From NCBI RefSeq assembly GCF_001311865.1, contig NZ_BBCD01000003.1:62001-126000 (forward strand): a stretch of DNA of 64,000 bases. The letters are read 5' to 3'. Under the pieces are notes generated by a model. That model searched no databases and had not been told where the DNA came from. It worked only from the letters and a program-made list of their open reading frames with translations. The position numbers and the translations under genes were made by a program. This stretch comes from Piscibacillus salipiscarius JCM 13188. Lineage in GTDB: Bacteria; Bacillota; Bacilli; Bacillales; Alkalibacillaceae. Positions 37,636-46,868 of the stretch are shown piece by piece (position 1 is the stretch's first letter; each line of letters begins with the position of its first letter).

Positions 37636-38313
37636 ATGAAAAAGTGGTTCATTATTGGTCTCATTGGGAGTATTATCATTTGGGGTTCTTATCAAATCTT
37701 TTTCGCACCAGATGATGACGTCACAGCTCTACAAGAAGAACCACAAGTTCCCCGTGTTACACAAGACATCGATACGTTAATCCAGCAAGCTATTTTAAAT
37801 TACGAGAAAATCAAGTCTAATCATGATACCATTCGTACTGACCATGATCTTGTAGATGTTGAAGACGCTGAAGTTAAAAATTGGATTATTCATACACACA
37901 TTCAGTCTGCCGTTATTAAGAACGAAGACTTAAAAGGCGTTGAACTAGTGAACCGAGCTATGGATTACAAACATAATAATGAAGCCATTATTGAATGGGC
38001 TAAAAATGAGCATGGAATTGAAGTTAAACAAAGTGAAATTGAAGGGTATATTGATACTCAGATAAAATATATTGAAAACGGGAAACAAGCTCATCCGTTC
38101 TTCACAAAAATAAGTGAAGCATTGGACTTAACCCAAAAAGAGTATTTATATGAATGGGAGTATGACCGATTTACTCAAAATCTAGTACAGGATAAACTCT
38201 TTAACTATTATAAGGAGAATCATCAACCACTAGAAGATGAGTCATTGGAAGAATACGAAAAACGCATTATATTATTAATGGAAGAAGATTTAAGACAGTA
38301 TGATCAGAAGTAA
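37636..38313 (+). CDS. membrane-anchored protein, SurA/peptidyl-prolyl isomerase N-domain-like
   Basis: A 225-residue protein. One N-terminal anchor (WFIIGLIGSIIIWGSYQIFF), then a helical, acidic ectodomain. WAKNEHGIEVKQSEIEGYID and LDLTQKEYLYEWEYDRF resemble the helical part of SurA/PrsA-like chaperones, but no parvulin domain is present. ATG 37636 has AGGTGG 8 bases upstream; an in-frame GTG lies at 37624. Function unknown. Confidence 0.6.
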   Translation: MKKWFIIGLIGSIIIWGSYQIFFAPDDDVTALQEEPQVPRVTQDIDTLIQQAILNYEKIKSNHDTIRTDHDLVDVEDAEVKNWIIHTHIQSAVIKNEDLKGVELVNRAMDYKHNNEAIIEWAKNEHGIEVKQSEIEGYIDTQIKYIENGKQAHPFFTKISEALDLTQKEYLYEWEYDRFTQNLVQDKLFNYYKENHQPLEDESLEEYEKRIILLMEEDLRQYDQK

Positions 38314-38338
38314 AAATCCGCCACGGAGCGGATTTTTA
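38314..38338 (+). terminator. Rho-independent terminator
   Basis: AAAATCCGC and GCGGATTTTT form the stem with a 6-base loop, directly after the preceding stop codon. Confidence 0.88.
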
Positions 38339-38358
38339 TCATGTTAGGGGATGGCATC

Positions 38359-39095
38359 ATGGAGTTTATCCTAATTTATTTTATAGGAGTTCTGGCGACA
38401 ACTCTAGGTACATTAGCTGGTGGGGGTGGTTTAATTAGCTTACCTTCTATGCTCGCGTTAGGAGTTCCCGTACATTCCGCAATTGGAGCAAATAAAGTCT
38501 CAAATACCATCAGCTCATTACAAGGGTTTCTGCTCGTTTATAGGCAAAAAGGAGTCACCATAAAAGAAGGGCTCAAGATCATTCCTATAAGTCTAGCTGG
38601 TGGTGTGACAGGCGGACTCATTGCTGCCTCCCTCACCCCAGACATGATGTATCAAGTGGCCTTAATACTACTTGTCGTTGCTTTTATTTTTCGTTTATTG
38701 GAAAGTCAGACTTTACGGGCCAAGCGTCATTTTATGTAACAAAGGAAAGTACCCCGTTACTATACGGAATTGGAATTTACGACGGAATGTTTGGTCCAGG
38801 CCAAGGCACGCTTATGCTTTATTTGTTTTCATACTTGAATATCGCTTACTACCGAGCTGTCGGATTAATGCGTGTCGCGACATTTGCGAGTTGTTTTGGG
38901 GCAGCGATTAGTTACATCTCGACAGGTCAGATTATTTGGCCACTGACAATCGCTCTACTTCTGGGTTCTTTAACAGGCTCACAATTAGGCATTCGAATCG
39001 CAGGTAAACTCAAACCTCATCAAGTTAAGCCGCTATTAAGAATCGTAACTGCCGCCTTAATCATTCATATTTTTATAGATAATGTCATCATGTAG
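38359..39095 (+). CDS. TauE/SafE (DUF81) family transporter
   Basis: About 246 residues, eight helices in two repeats: GTLAGGGGLISLPSMLALGV (first repeat motif) and DGMFGPGQGTLMLYLFSYLN (second). One missing T near 38714 breaks the frame between the halves; correction gives SQTFTGQASFYVTKESTPLL. The family exports or imports sulfite, sulfonates or related organic anions. ATG 38359 has AGGGGATGG upstream. Confidence 0.88.
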
Positions 39096-39126
39096 AAAAG
39101 CCGAGACTTACAAGCCTCGGCTTTTT
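39096..39126. terminator. Bidirectional terminator
   Basis: AAAAGCCGAG and CTCGGCTTTT with a short loop between the transporter and the convergent GNAT gene. Confidence 0.88.
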
Positions 39127-39135
39127 ATATGAGAG

Positions 39136-39716
39136 TTATTCGCTACTTTCAGCACACTTAGCATACACACATGTGTCTCTTAACTCAGTCCCATCAGGTG
39201 ATCGGTCCTCGTTCTTTAAAATACCTTCTAATTCATACCCTAATCGTTCAGGAACTTGGCGTGATTTAGTGTTTTTAGAGTCACATAAAATTTCAATTCT
39301 TTGAAATCCCAACTCTTCTAAACCGTAATTCGTCAGACCCTCAACTGCTTCAGTCATATACCCTTTCCCGGAATAACGAGAATTAATCCAGAAACCTATT
39401 TGTGTTTTAGGAATATCCCATACCACATTATCAAAACTAACTACTCCAACTAGTACTTCAGTTTCTTTTCAAAATGATATAGCGAAGCTTTCCTTTTTGA
39501 AGAACTTAGCAATTGCCTCTCTTAAATTCACTTCGGTATCCTCAACTTCAGGAACGGTTTGTGCAAAGTCTAACCATTCTTTAAGTTCAGGAAGTGAATA
39601 ACGGATGGCGGAATTGACCTCAGGTCCATCACCTGGTTTTGGTGCTCGCAAAATAATCTTTCAGTTTCAATAACACTATGAACATCTATTAGAATCGGAT
39701 TGATATTTGTCTTCAG
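39136..39716 (-). CDS. GNAT acetyltransferase (RimJ/RimL-like), multiply broken
   Basis: Reconstructed protein of about 190 residues: TERL-(I)-LRAPKPGDGPEVNS at the N-terminus, SFDNVVWDIPKTQIGFWINS, RYSGKGYMTEAVEGLTNYGL (acetyl-CoA loop), and CDSKNTKSRQVPERLGYELE. One missing base near 39660. Around 39465-39485 an in-frame TGA appears in the middle of the domain; a pair of compensating indels explains it better than a nonsense change. The only start with a well-spaced AAAGGAG is CTG 39716, so the start is uncertain too. Confidence 0.7.
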
Positions 39717-39804
39717 TTTTAACACTCCTTTCTTATTAACTGTTTCAACAATGCCTGTCCATTTCCTTTATTTTAGGTATACTTTTTAAAAAGGAGGTTA
39801 ACGA

Positions 39805-40173
39805 ATGAGTGAATCTAATTTCACAGACATTTTTAATGAACTAAAGACATACCTTCAAAAATACGAAGACGAATTAGTTGTTGTCCATAACTATGATACG
39901 TCCTATTATTTAGATTCAGAGAAAGTCTTCCCCAGAAACAACAAACCTTACTTCTTCGGCTCAGTCTCGATTAAGAAAAACTATGTTAGCTACTATCTCA
40001 TGCCCGTCTATATGTTTCCAGACCTCTTAGATACCATTACACCAAATCTAAAAGCTAGAATGCAAGGCAAATCATGTTTCAATTTCATTAAATTTGATGA
40101 GGAACTTTTTGCTGAACTAGAACATTTAACAGATGAATCATTTAAACGTTTTAAGAAAGAGAATTTAATTTAA
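39805..40173 (+). CDS. DUF1801-like protein
   Basis: A 122-residue cytoplasmic protein. KNYVSYYLMPVYMFPDLLDT and RMQGKSCFNFIKFDEELFAE are typical of this conserved hypothetical family in Firmicutes. AAGGAGG lies 7 bases upstream. Function unknown. It is followed 15 bp later by the membrane protein gene, so an operon is likely. Confidence 0.7.
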   Translation: MSESNFTDIFNELKTYLQKYEDELVVVHNYDTSYYLDSEKVFPRNNKPYFFGSVSIKKNYVSYYLMPVYMFPDLLDTITPNLKARMQGKSCFNFIKFDEELFAELEHLTDESFKRFKKENLI

Positions 40174-40187
40174 AAGGGGGATGAACG

Positions 40188-40758
40188 GTGTCAGTTGATG
40201 ATTTGCGAAAGGATTTATCCATTAGAGGGAAGAATGGAATAGGATTCTTGATGTCTGCATCAGTCATTTGGTCCATTATTACTGTCATTTTTCTATTAGA
40301 CTTAAACATTAATACTCAAAACATTTACTTATTCTTTGCTACCGGGATTATGTTTCCTCTTGCGTTATTATTTTCAAAATTAATAAACGCAGATTGGAAA
40401 ATCGAAAACAATCCACTTGCTAATTTAGGGCTAATTATGAACATAGCACAGTTCTCATATTTCCCTTTAGTATTTTGGGCATTTGCTAATGAACCTAGCA
40501 TAATGATTATGGTTTTGCGGTAATTACAGCAGCTCACTTATATCCTTATGGGTGGTTCTACGATGCAAAGGCTTACTATTTTTAGCCCCCACTCTGTCAG
40601 TATTAGTTGTTCTATTTAATTTTGTTAAATTTCCTCTTTGGTCAATTTCATCAGCAATGATCGTAGGACTGTTAACTTTGATAAGCATTTTATTCTATAA
40701 TTATAAAGTTAAACGGATGTCAGAAGACGAACAAAGTCACCAAAGTATTTCCATATAA
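40188..40758 (+). CDS. DUF7010-like membrane protein, two frame breaks
   Basis: About 191 residues, six helices. GTG start at 40188 with GGGGG 8 bases before (an ATG at 40181 abuts the site). A missing G near 40511 and a missing T near 40580 split it; corrected reading IMIMGFAVITAAHLYPYGWF, YDAKAYYFLAPTLSVLVVLF. Function unknown. Family assignment is by general pattern only. Confidence 0.6.
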
Positions 40759-40760
40759 TA

Positions 40761-40802
40761 AATAAAAAAGTAACCACCTATTTCTCTTTTAGGTGGTTAC
40801 TT
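40761..40802. terminator. Bidirectional terminator
   Basis: AAGTAACCACCTA and TAGGTGGTTACTT form a 13-bp stem. On the minus strand it is followed by TTTTTTATT, on the + strand by GACTTAG. Confidence 0.85.
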
Positions 40803-40880
40803 GACTTAGAAGCGAGTTGCCCCCCTTTATTAAAGGGCTTATTCGCTGATGACAAAAGAGTGACCGAACACTCATAGTCA
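40762..40880 (-). ncRNA. candidate small structured RNA
   Basis: About 115 nt on the minus strand with three hairpins in a row: TGATGAC/GTCATCA with inner GAGTG/CACTC (40847-40883); AGCGA/TCGCT enclosing CCCTTT/AAAGGG (40811-40847); and the terminator stem with T6. A TATAAT lies at 40885-40890 on the minus strand, but no good -35 was found. It could instead be the 3'-UTR of the acyltransferase gene that ends at 40914. Confidence 0.4.
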
Positions 40881-40913
40881 TCATATTATATGCTTATTTG
40901 AGAAAAATATACC

Positions 40914-41968
40914 TTAGATGCGTAATTTTGCATCCATATTCGCAAATCCTAGTTCTGTATCGACATGACCATACATACGTTCAATACTTATTTCTTTTCC
41001 GGACAACCATTGGTTAAAGTCAAATATAACTGGCTCCTGATCAGCTCCAAGTGTAAACCACACCTTCATATTATGCGGCAAATATAATGACGTATGAATC
41101 GTTCCTGCCCAGCTTTTATAATTATCCGCAAAAACTCCAGCTTCAGAATCATTGAAAAAGTTAAATGCATCATCTGGCTTCATCATTTCAGATTCATTTT
41201 TTAAAATTATATCTTTACGTTCCATGGAATCATTCAAATAGCGCCTGTTCTCTTCCGTTAAAATTTCAAAATGATTCGTGCAAACATTTGCTTCTCTTAC
41301 CTCTACTCCTCGTGGACCCGCTTCAATAACGTATGTTGTTCCACTGCGGTCAAGAACGTTGTAACTAAACGCCCCTCTATGTGGAACAGATTTGACTAAA
41401 TCGATTGCTTCACCTACTGTAGCACACGTCTCTAGAATCATACGCCCGACCATATAACATACAAACCCATCAGCTGTTTTCTTACGATGAGTAAAATTAT
41501 ATCCCATTACAAGCCCCTTTTCGTTCATCCCGTCCATTCGTCCTGTAATTCTAGAAGTAGGACCAATAACAGCATAGCCTTCATCTGTAGGTTCATACAA
41601 ACAGAACATTCCATCATACGTAAACGGATGAAAGTCATAATTACGAACCATAAACTCATCCGTTGTAAAAATCGAACAGCCACTTTTATCGGGTTCAACC
41701 CGGTAGCCACCAAAATCACGCAGAACTTCCTTCATAGGTAGTCCTAGACCATCACGAAGTCCTTCCATCTCATCCCAAATAGCGGGAGCAAAGCGCTTGA
41801 ATTGTTGTTTCGCTTCTACAACATCTATATCAAAACGTGGGCGCTTTAACTTCCACCCTTTTGGCGATTCTTAACGATTAATGAGTCTTTTAATGTCTTA
41901 CCAACTTTCAAACCAAAGTCATAATGTGAGCCTCTAAATTGAAAAATATCACTATGTATTTGTTTCAT
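40914..41968 (-). CDS. C45-family autoproteolytic acyltransferase/hydrolase
   Basis: About 351 residues, Ntn-hydrolase related to acyl-CoA:6-aminopenicillanate acyltransferase and choloylglycine hydrolase. Self-processing would occur before the nucleophile in KSGCSIFTTDEFMVRNYDFH (Gly-Cys, then Asn-x-Asp-Phe). GRMDGMNEKGLVMGYNF is also typical. The N-terminal MKQIHSDIFQFRGSHYDFG begins at 41968 (AAGGGAAT upstream); a missing A near 41857 breaks the frame (NRQKGWKLKRPRFDI). Substrate unknown. Confidence 0.85.
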
Positions 41969-42280
41969 GGTTGATCATTCCCTTTATGTTTATACTTCAG
42001 ATTAATTTTACCTTAACATCATTCAAAACAAAACTCATGAGCCCTCCCCTTTAAAACTTCACCTTATTATAGTAATGATGTATTAGTGTTAGAATCTAAA
42101 TCTATTTACCTACCTTATAACGATAGAGGTTGATTACTGACAAATCCAGCACACTAGGATGATTAGACTATTTTAGTTAGATTGTCGAAACAATAGGTGT
42201 CATGCCCTATTAACAAGCCTTACCTCCTCCATTATACTTTGTTACAAGAATTTTCAAAATTTTCAAAGGGAGGAAAGTTA
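41969..42280 (+). other. 312-bp intergenic region
   Basis: Upstream of two divergent genes. Small inverted pairs ATTGT-CGAA-ACAAT (near 42181) and AATAGG / CCTATT (42191-42212) are visible before the secreted LVIVD gene. I compared the CGATAGAGGTTG stretch near 42120 with the lysine riboswitch and found no further match. No confident promoter. Confidence 0.4.
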
Positions 42281-43666
42281 ATGAAGAAGAAAAAACTTAT
42301 TCTAGCAACGACGTTATCAAGTGTTTTAGCCTTTTCATCGTTCGCACCGACGACCTTTGCCCACGATGATCTCGACAATAGTGGTGCTGAGAAAAGCGAA
42401 CGCACTGTCTTCACACCAGAACAACTTGAGCAATTAGGAGAACCATTATTAGATGGATCAAAGAACCTTAACTTTTTAACAGAAGTTGCAGCCGTTCAGA
42501 CTGAAGAGATTTACGAAGGAGTCCAAAACAACACCGCAGATGTATATGCCCATAAAGGTTTTGCTTATGTAGGAACACATACAGCCAACGGTGGTAATGG
42601 TGGTGTGCGTGTGTTTGATCTTAAGGACCCTGAAAATCCAGTTGAAGTAGCAGCGTTTGCGCACGATGATGTACCAGGTACTTGGCACGAAAAAGTAATT
42701 GTTAAATCTATTAACACCCCTCACTTTAACGGTGATTTAGCTGTAGTAAGTGTACAGCAACTTGACCGAAATGCAGATACGACAGGCGGATTCCTTCTCT
42801 ACGATGTGACAGACCCTTATAATCCTCAAAAATTAGGTTATTGGGAAGTTATGGACAAACAAATGGAACTCATGAATTGTATTTAACACAGCAAGGTAAT
42901 AAGGCTGTAGTCTTAACAGCTAATCCTTATGCTGATTATTATAGCCATGGTGAAGAGCATGATTTTCAAATCGTAGATGTATCTGATCCTACAAACCCAG
43001 AAACACTGTGGCAGTTTGATCCTCGTAGTTTACCAGAAGTATCTGAGGAATTTAACGGTTATCACTGGAATGCACCAGATGGTAAAACACGTCCAGTATT
43101 CGCCCACAGCGTAATGGCAGATCAAACAGGAAAATACGCATATGTTTCTATGTGGGATTTGGGTACCATTTATTTGATATTAGCGACCCAGAAAACCCTG
43201 AATACCTGGGCCGTACATATTTCGCTTCCGATCAGCAAGGCTCTGCTCACTCCGCTACTTTAGCAAAGGGTGGAAACGTGTTAATCGAAACACGTGAAGT
43301 TTACGTACCAGTTCGTCCAGGATACGAACAATCCTATGGCTATACTAGAATATTTGATATTAGTGACAAATCAAATCCAGAACTGTTAAGTGAATTTAAA
43401 ACGGATTTAGTAGACAATGTGGAAGATGGTGTAACGTTTGCTAATACCGTACACGACCCTAAAGTTCGCGGAAATACACTTTACTTATCTCACTATGCAG
43501 GAGGAGTTTATGCTGTTGATATAGCAGACCCTAGTGCACCAGTTCAGATTGGGCAATATACGCCTGATCAGTCCTTTGTTTGGGGTGTGTTTGTCGACAA
43601 AATTACATTCTTGCTTCTGACATGGGCCAAGGGTTGAAAGTTTTAATGAAAAATAATAAGAAGTAA
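42281..43666 (+). CDS. secreted LVIVD-repeat (beta-propeller) protein, three frame breaks
   Basis: About 462 residues. Signal peptide KKKKLILATTLSSVLAFSSF ending TTFA-HD. Repeated blade motifs: GGVRVFDLKDPENPVEVAAF, FLLYDVTDPYNPQKLGYWEV, FQIVDVSDPTNPETLWQF, FDISDPENPEYLGR, FDISDKSNPELLSEF, VDIADPSAPVQIGQ. Breaks near 42850, 43165 and 43603; the last correction gives DKNYILASDMGQGLKVLMKN. GGGAGG lies 7 bases before ATG 42281. Extracellular propeller of unknown partner; the domain is LVIVD-like. Confidence 0.85.
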
Positions 43667-43680
43667 ATTGATTAGAATTA

Positions 43681-43716
43681 GCCGCTCCCTCTACTAGGGG
43701 GCGGCTTTACTTTTTC
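43681..43716. terminator. Terminator between convergent genes
   Basis: GCCGCTCCCT and AGGGGGCGGC with a 5-base loop, followed by TTTACTTTTT. Confidence 0.85.
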
Positions 43717-44849
43717 ATTGCCTTAAACAAATTGATAATTTGTGAGGTTGTAAACTTCAAATTCTGATAAGTTACCTCCCTGTCCATCGCTTCTCTTATA
43801 GTGATCGGTGATTGAATAATGGAGAAACATCCAGCAATTCCTGCATCATTCAGTTGAAGTTCATCCTGATTAACTGCGCCTGCTAGAGCGATGACCGGGA
43901 TATTATAAGCTTTAGCTCTTTTTGCAACCCCCACAGGAACTTTTCCCATGCTCGTTTGACGATCTAACTTACCTTCACCTGTTATAACGAGGTCACAATC
44001 ATCGAAGTATTGCTCAATATTAATCAAGTCTAAAATAAGTTCAACCCCCGATTCTAATGTTCCTTTTAAAAAACCAGAGAAGGCAGCACCTAATCCACCA
44101 GCTGCTCCGGACCCTGGTTCTGAATGAATATCAAGGTTCAATTCCTTTTCAACCACTTCTGCAAAATGCCGGAGCCCTCGGTCAAGTTCTTTCACTATTT
44201 CTTCTGTTGCGCCTTTTTGTGGTCCAAAGATATTTGCCGCACCATTTTCTCCGTACAATGGATTATTGACATCACATGCAACCTTAAATGTGCACTCTTT
44301 AATTAACGAATCGACCTTTAGAAGATCTATACGATTAATTTCTTCTAAAACCCGACCACCTAAGCTGGCTTCATTTCCGTTGTCATTATAAAACTTAGCT
44401 CCTAGTGCTTGTAGCATACCAACTCCAGCGTCGTTCGTAGCACTTCCACCAAGGCCAATGACAAAATGACGGCAGCCGTTGTCCATCGCATGTCTTATTA
44501 ATTCACCCACTCCATACGTCGTCGTCAAAAGGGGATTTCTTTGCTCCTCTTGAACCAGTGGCAATCCGCATGCTTCAGCCACTTCTATGACAGCTGTCTT
44601 TCCGTCACCAGTTATTCCATATTTAGCATTAACTTTATTGTGAAGCGGACCCGTGACTTTGGTTTTAACATACTCACCTGAAGTTGCATGAACAACGGCA
44701 TCAACTGTCCCTTCCCCGCCATCAGCTAATGGAAGAGACGTCACTTGAGCATCTGGATTTACGTCGTGAATTCCTTCCAGGATTGCCTGGCTCCCTTCAA
44801 TGGAGGATATGCTACCTTTAAATGAATCCATAGCAATAACGATGTTCAT
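43707..44849 (-). CDS. glycerate 2-kinase (GarK/GlxK family)
   Basis: An intact 380-residue glycerate kinase. Family marks: MDSFKGSISSIEGSQAI, LPLADGGEGTVDAVV, GLGGSATNDAGVGMLQALGA, GAAGGLGAAF, VITGEGKLDRQTSMGKVP. It phosphorylates glycerate from the preceding enzyme in the tartrate route. AGAGGTG precedes ATG; 11 bp after the dehydrogenase gene. Confidence 0.95.
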   Translation of the reverse strand: MNIVIAMDSFKGSISSIEGSQAILEGIHDVNPDAQVTSLPLADGGEGTVDAVVHATSGEYVKTKVTGPLHNKVNAKYGITGDGKTAVIEVAEACGLPLVQEEQRNPLLTTTYGVGELIRHAMDNGCRHFVIGLGGSATNDAGVGMLQALGAKFYNDNGNEASLGGRVLEEINRIDLLKVDSLIKECTFKVACDVNNPLYGENGAANIFGPQKGATEEIVKELDRGLRHFAEVVEKELNLDIHSEPGSGAAGGLGAAFSGFLKGTLESGVELILDLINIEQYFDDCDLVITGEGKLDRQTSMGKVPVGVAKRAKAYNIPVIALAGAVNQDELQLNDAGIAGCFSIIQSPITIREAMDREVTYQNLKFTTSQIINLFKAMKK

Positions 44850-44860
44850 CTTAACACCTC

Positions 44861-45922
44861 TTAAGCCTTAGCTTTTAATCGATTTATGATCTCATTTGTC
44901 ACGTCCTGAGTTGAGTGGCTTCCTCCTAAATCCGAGGTAATGATTCTATTTTTCGTTGTTTCTTCAATGACGTCTAACAGTACTTGCCCCATTTCCTCTT
45001 CCCCGTGATGGTCTAGTAACATTTTCGCTGTCCAAATTTGACCTACTGGATTCGCGATTCCTTTACCAATAATGTCAGGGGCAGACCCATGAACCGGCTC
45101 AAACATAGAAGGATACTTACCGTTTACATTAATATTCCCCGCGGGAGCTACCCCAATACTGCCCATGATTCCAGCTCCTATATCTGACAGAATATCCCCA
45201 AATAAATTACTTGCGACGACAACATCAAATCGGCTCGGGTTGGTTACAAAAAAGGCAGCTAACGCATCAATATGCTGCTGATCTGTTTTAACATTAGGAT
45301 ATGATTCTGCAACATCTTTAAACACTTCATCCCAAAACGGCATCGAATACACAATTCCGTTAGACTTTGTTGCACTCGTTACACGCCCTTTGCGTTTTGA
45401 AGCCAAATCAAATGCAAAACGCATCGCGCGTTCTGTCGCTTTCCTTGAAAATACATTATTTTGAATCGCAATTTCATCTTCACCTCGGTAAATGCGGCCA
45501 CCAACTGAACTGTATTCACCTTCACTATTTTCTCTCACAACCATAATATCAAAGTCATTAGGGTTAACTAATGGCGACTGAATTCCTGGTAACTGCTTAG
45601 CAGGACGAACATTAATCGTCTGTTCAAATTCGCGGCGAATTTTAATTAATAAGCCCCAAAGCGAAATATGATCCGGAACTAAGTTCGCATCTCCAACTGC
45701 TCCGAGAAAAATTGAATCAAAATCTGACAACCGCTTCATTCCATCCTCAGGCATCATCACACCATGTTCTAAATAATACTCACAACTATAAGGAAAATCT
45801 GTAAACTCAAATGTTAACCCTCCGTGTAATTCCGCAACTGTATGTAGTACATCAATGGCGGCTGGAACGACTTCCTTTCCAATTCCATCACCGGGAATGG
45901 AAGCTATTTTAAGCTTTTTCAT
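44861..45922 (-). CDS. ttuC: tartrate dehydrogenase/decarboxylase (TtuC/YcsA family)
   Basis: An intact 353-residue member of the isocitrate/isopropylmalate dehydrogenase family, tartrate branch. IPGDGIGKEVVPAAIDVL, RREFEQTINVRPAKQLPG, VVRENSEGEYSSVGG, and NLFGDILSDIGAGIMGSIG are present. It acts on tartrate or malate-like substrates with NAD, giving glycerate or oxaloglycolate. ATG 45922 is better spaced from GGAGG than ATG 45925. A GntR-type palindrome lies 20 bp upstream. Confidence 0.9.
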   Translation of the reverse strand: MKKLKIASIPGDGIGKEVVPAAIDVLHTVAELHGGLTFEFTDFPYSCEYYLEHGVMMPEDGMKRLSDFDSIFLGAVGDANLVPDHISLWGLLIKIRREFEQTINVRPAKQLPGIQSPLVNPNDFDIMVVRENSEGEYSSVGGRIYRGEDEIAIQNNVFSRKATERAMRFAFDLASKRKGRVTSATKSNGIVYSMPFWDEVFKDVAESYPNVKTDQQHIDALAAFFVTNPSRFDVVVASNLFGDILSDIGAGIMGSIGVAPAGNINVNGKYPSMFEPVHGSAPDIIGKGIANPVGQIWTAKMLLDHHGEEEMGQVLLDVIEETTKNRIITSDLGGSHSTQDVTNEIINRLKAKA

Positions 45923-45941
45923 CATTGTTCCTCCATTTCAA

Positions 45942-45956
45942 AGTCGACAGTCGACT
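45942..45956. promoter_or_regulatory. GntR-type operator palindrome
   Basis: AGTCGAC-A-GTCGACT is a perfect 7-1-7 dyad just before ttuC, between it and its GntR-family regulator gene. A FadR-subfamily operator shape. Confidence 0.65.
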
Positions 45957-46026
45957 GATTAAATTAAATATACATTATTTTCTGACTTTTATCAATGGCA
46001 TTTGAAGCTTCGATATTTCTATTAAT

Positions 46027-46673
46027 CTACTCTTCTAAGACCCTCAGTAGATGTTCGACATCATCATCTAAGTGTTTAATCATTTGTTCAGCAGCTCGTT
46101 CGGCTTCTCTATTCTTTATATAGGTGAAGATATCTTTATGCTGATCTAAAATCTTTTGAGCACGCTGTTCCCCTTTGAAATTCATAATGCGAAAATAGTG
46201 AATCAAACTATTCAAGTCATCAACTTGCTTTTGAAGTCTAGAATTCCGAGTAAACGTGACAATTAAATCATGAAATTGTTCATTTAAATTAATGATGCGT
46301 TCGAACCTTCATTGTTCGAGATGGCTTCCTCAGTTTTATTTAGCACTTCTTCAATTTGCCTAATTTCTAAATCTGTAGCAATTTGTGTCGTTAAGCGAAC
46401 GGCGAATGATTCTAAAGCCTGTCTGCAGAAATAACTTCTTTGACATCTTTTATTTTCGGTTCATAGACAACCACTTTAGAATTCTCAACAGTTAATAGCC
46501 CCTCTTTTTCTAAAATACGAATCGCTTCACGAATAGGGCTTTTACTCACTTGGTGCTCTCTAGCAAGTTGTGTTTCATTAATTCGATCTCCCGGTTGGTA
46601 CTTTCCATCAAATATCATTTGTTTAATTTAAATGATAAAACTGCACATAATATGGCACCTGTTTTTCTAACAT
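46027..46673 (-). CDS. GntR (FadR subfamily) regulator of the tartrate operon, three frame breaks
   Basis: About 216 residues. Reconstructed N-terminus MLEKQVPYYVQFYHLIKQMI; winged helix PGDRINETQLAREHQVSKSP-type, IREAIRILEKEGLL. The FCD-like ligand domain continues RQALESFAVRLTTQIATDLE and ERIINLNEQFHDLIVTFTRN to EHLLRVLEE. Breaks near 46629, 46428 and 46305. ATG 46673 has GAGGTAA upstream. Probably senses tartrate or a related acid and acts at 45942-45956. Confidence 0.85.
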
Positions 46674-46777
46674 ATGGTTACCTCGCTTACCCCGTTATTA
46701 GTGTGTTTTCACTATATACAAAAAATGTTAGATTTATCAAATAAAGGTTCTAATTAAAAATAATTCTCAATTAAGTG

Positions 46778-46806
46778 TTGACTCTCCACTTACTGGAGGG
46801 TTTAAT
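46778..46806 (+). promoter_or_regulatory. yclNOPQ promoter
   Basis: TTGACT (46778-46783), 17 bp, TTTAAT (46801-46806). A Fur box follows immediately. Confidence 0.8.
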
Positions 46807-46817
46807 ATTAAACAGGA

Positions 46818-46834
46818 ATGATAATCATTATCAT
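46818..46834 (+). promoter_or_regulatory. Fur box
   Basis: ATGATAATCATTATCAT is a perfect palindrome matching the Fur consensus GATAATGATAATCATTATC. It overlaps the expected transcription start of the siderophore uptake operon, so iron-replete repression is expected. Confidence 0.93.
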
Positions 46835-46868
46835 TTAGTTAATATTTAACAGAGAGTTTGGAACAACT

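Noticed and set aside
40811-40847. Insertion-sequence end
   Set aside because: The inverted pairs are short, no transposase is near, and no matching copy was seen in the window.
42110-42215. Possible lysine-type riboswitch (CGATAGAGGTTG)
   Set aside because: Only the first few bases match; the later conserved blocks are missing and the downstream gene is not lysine-related.
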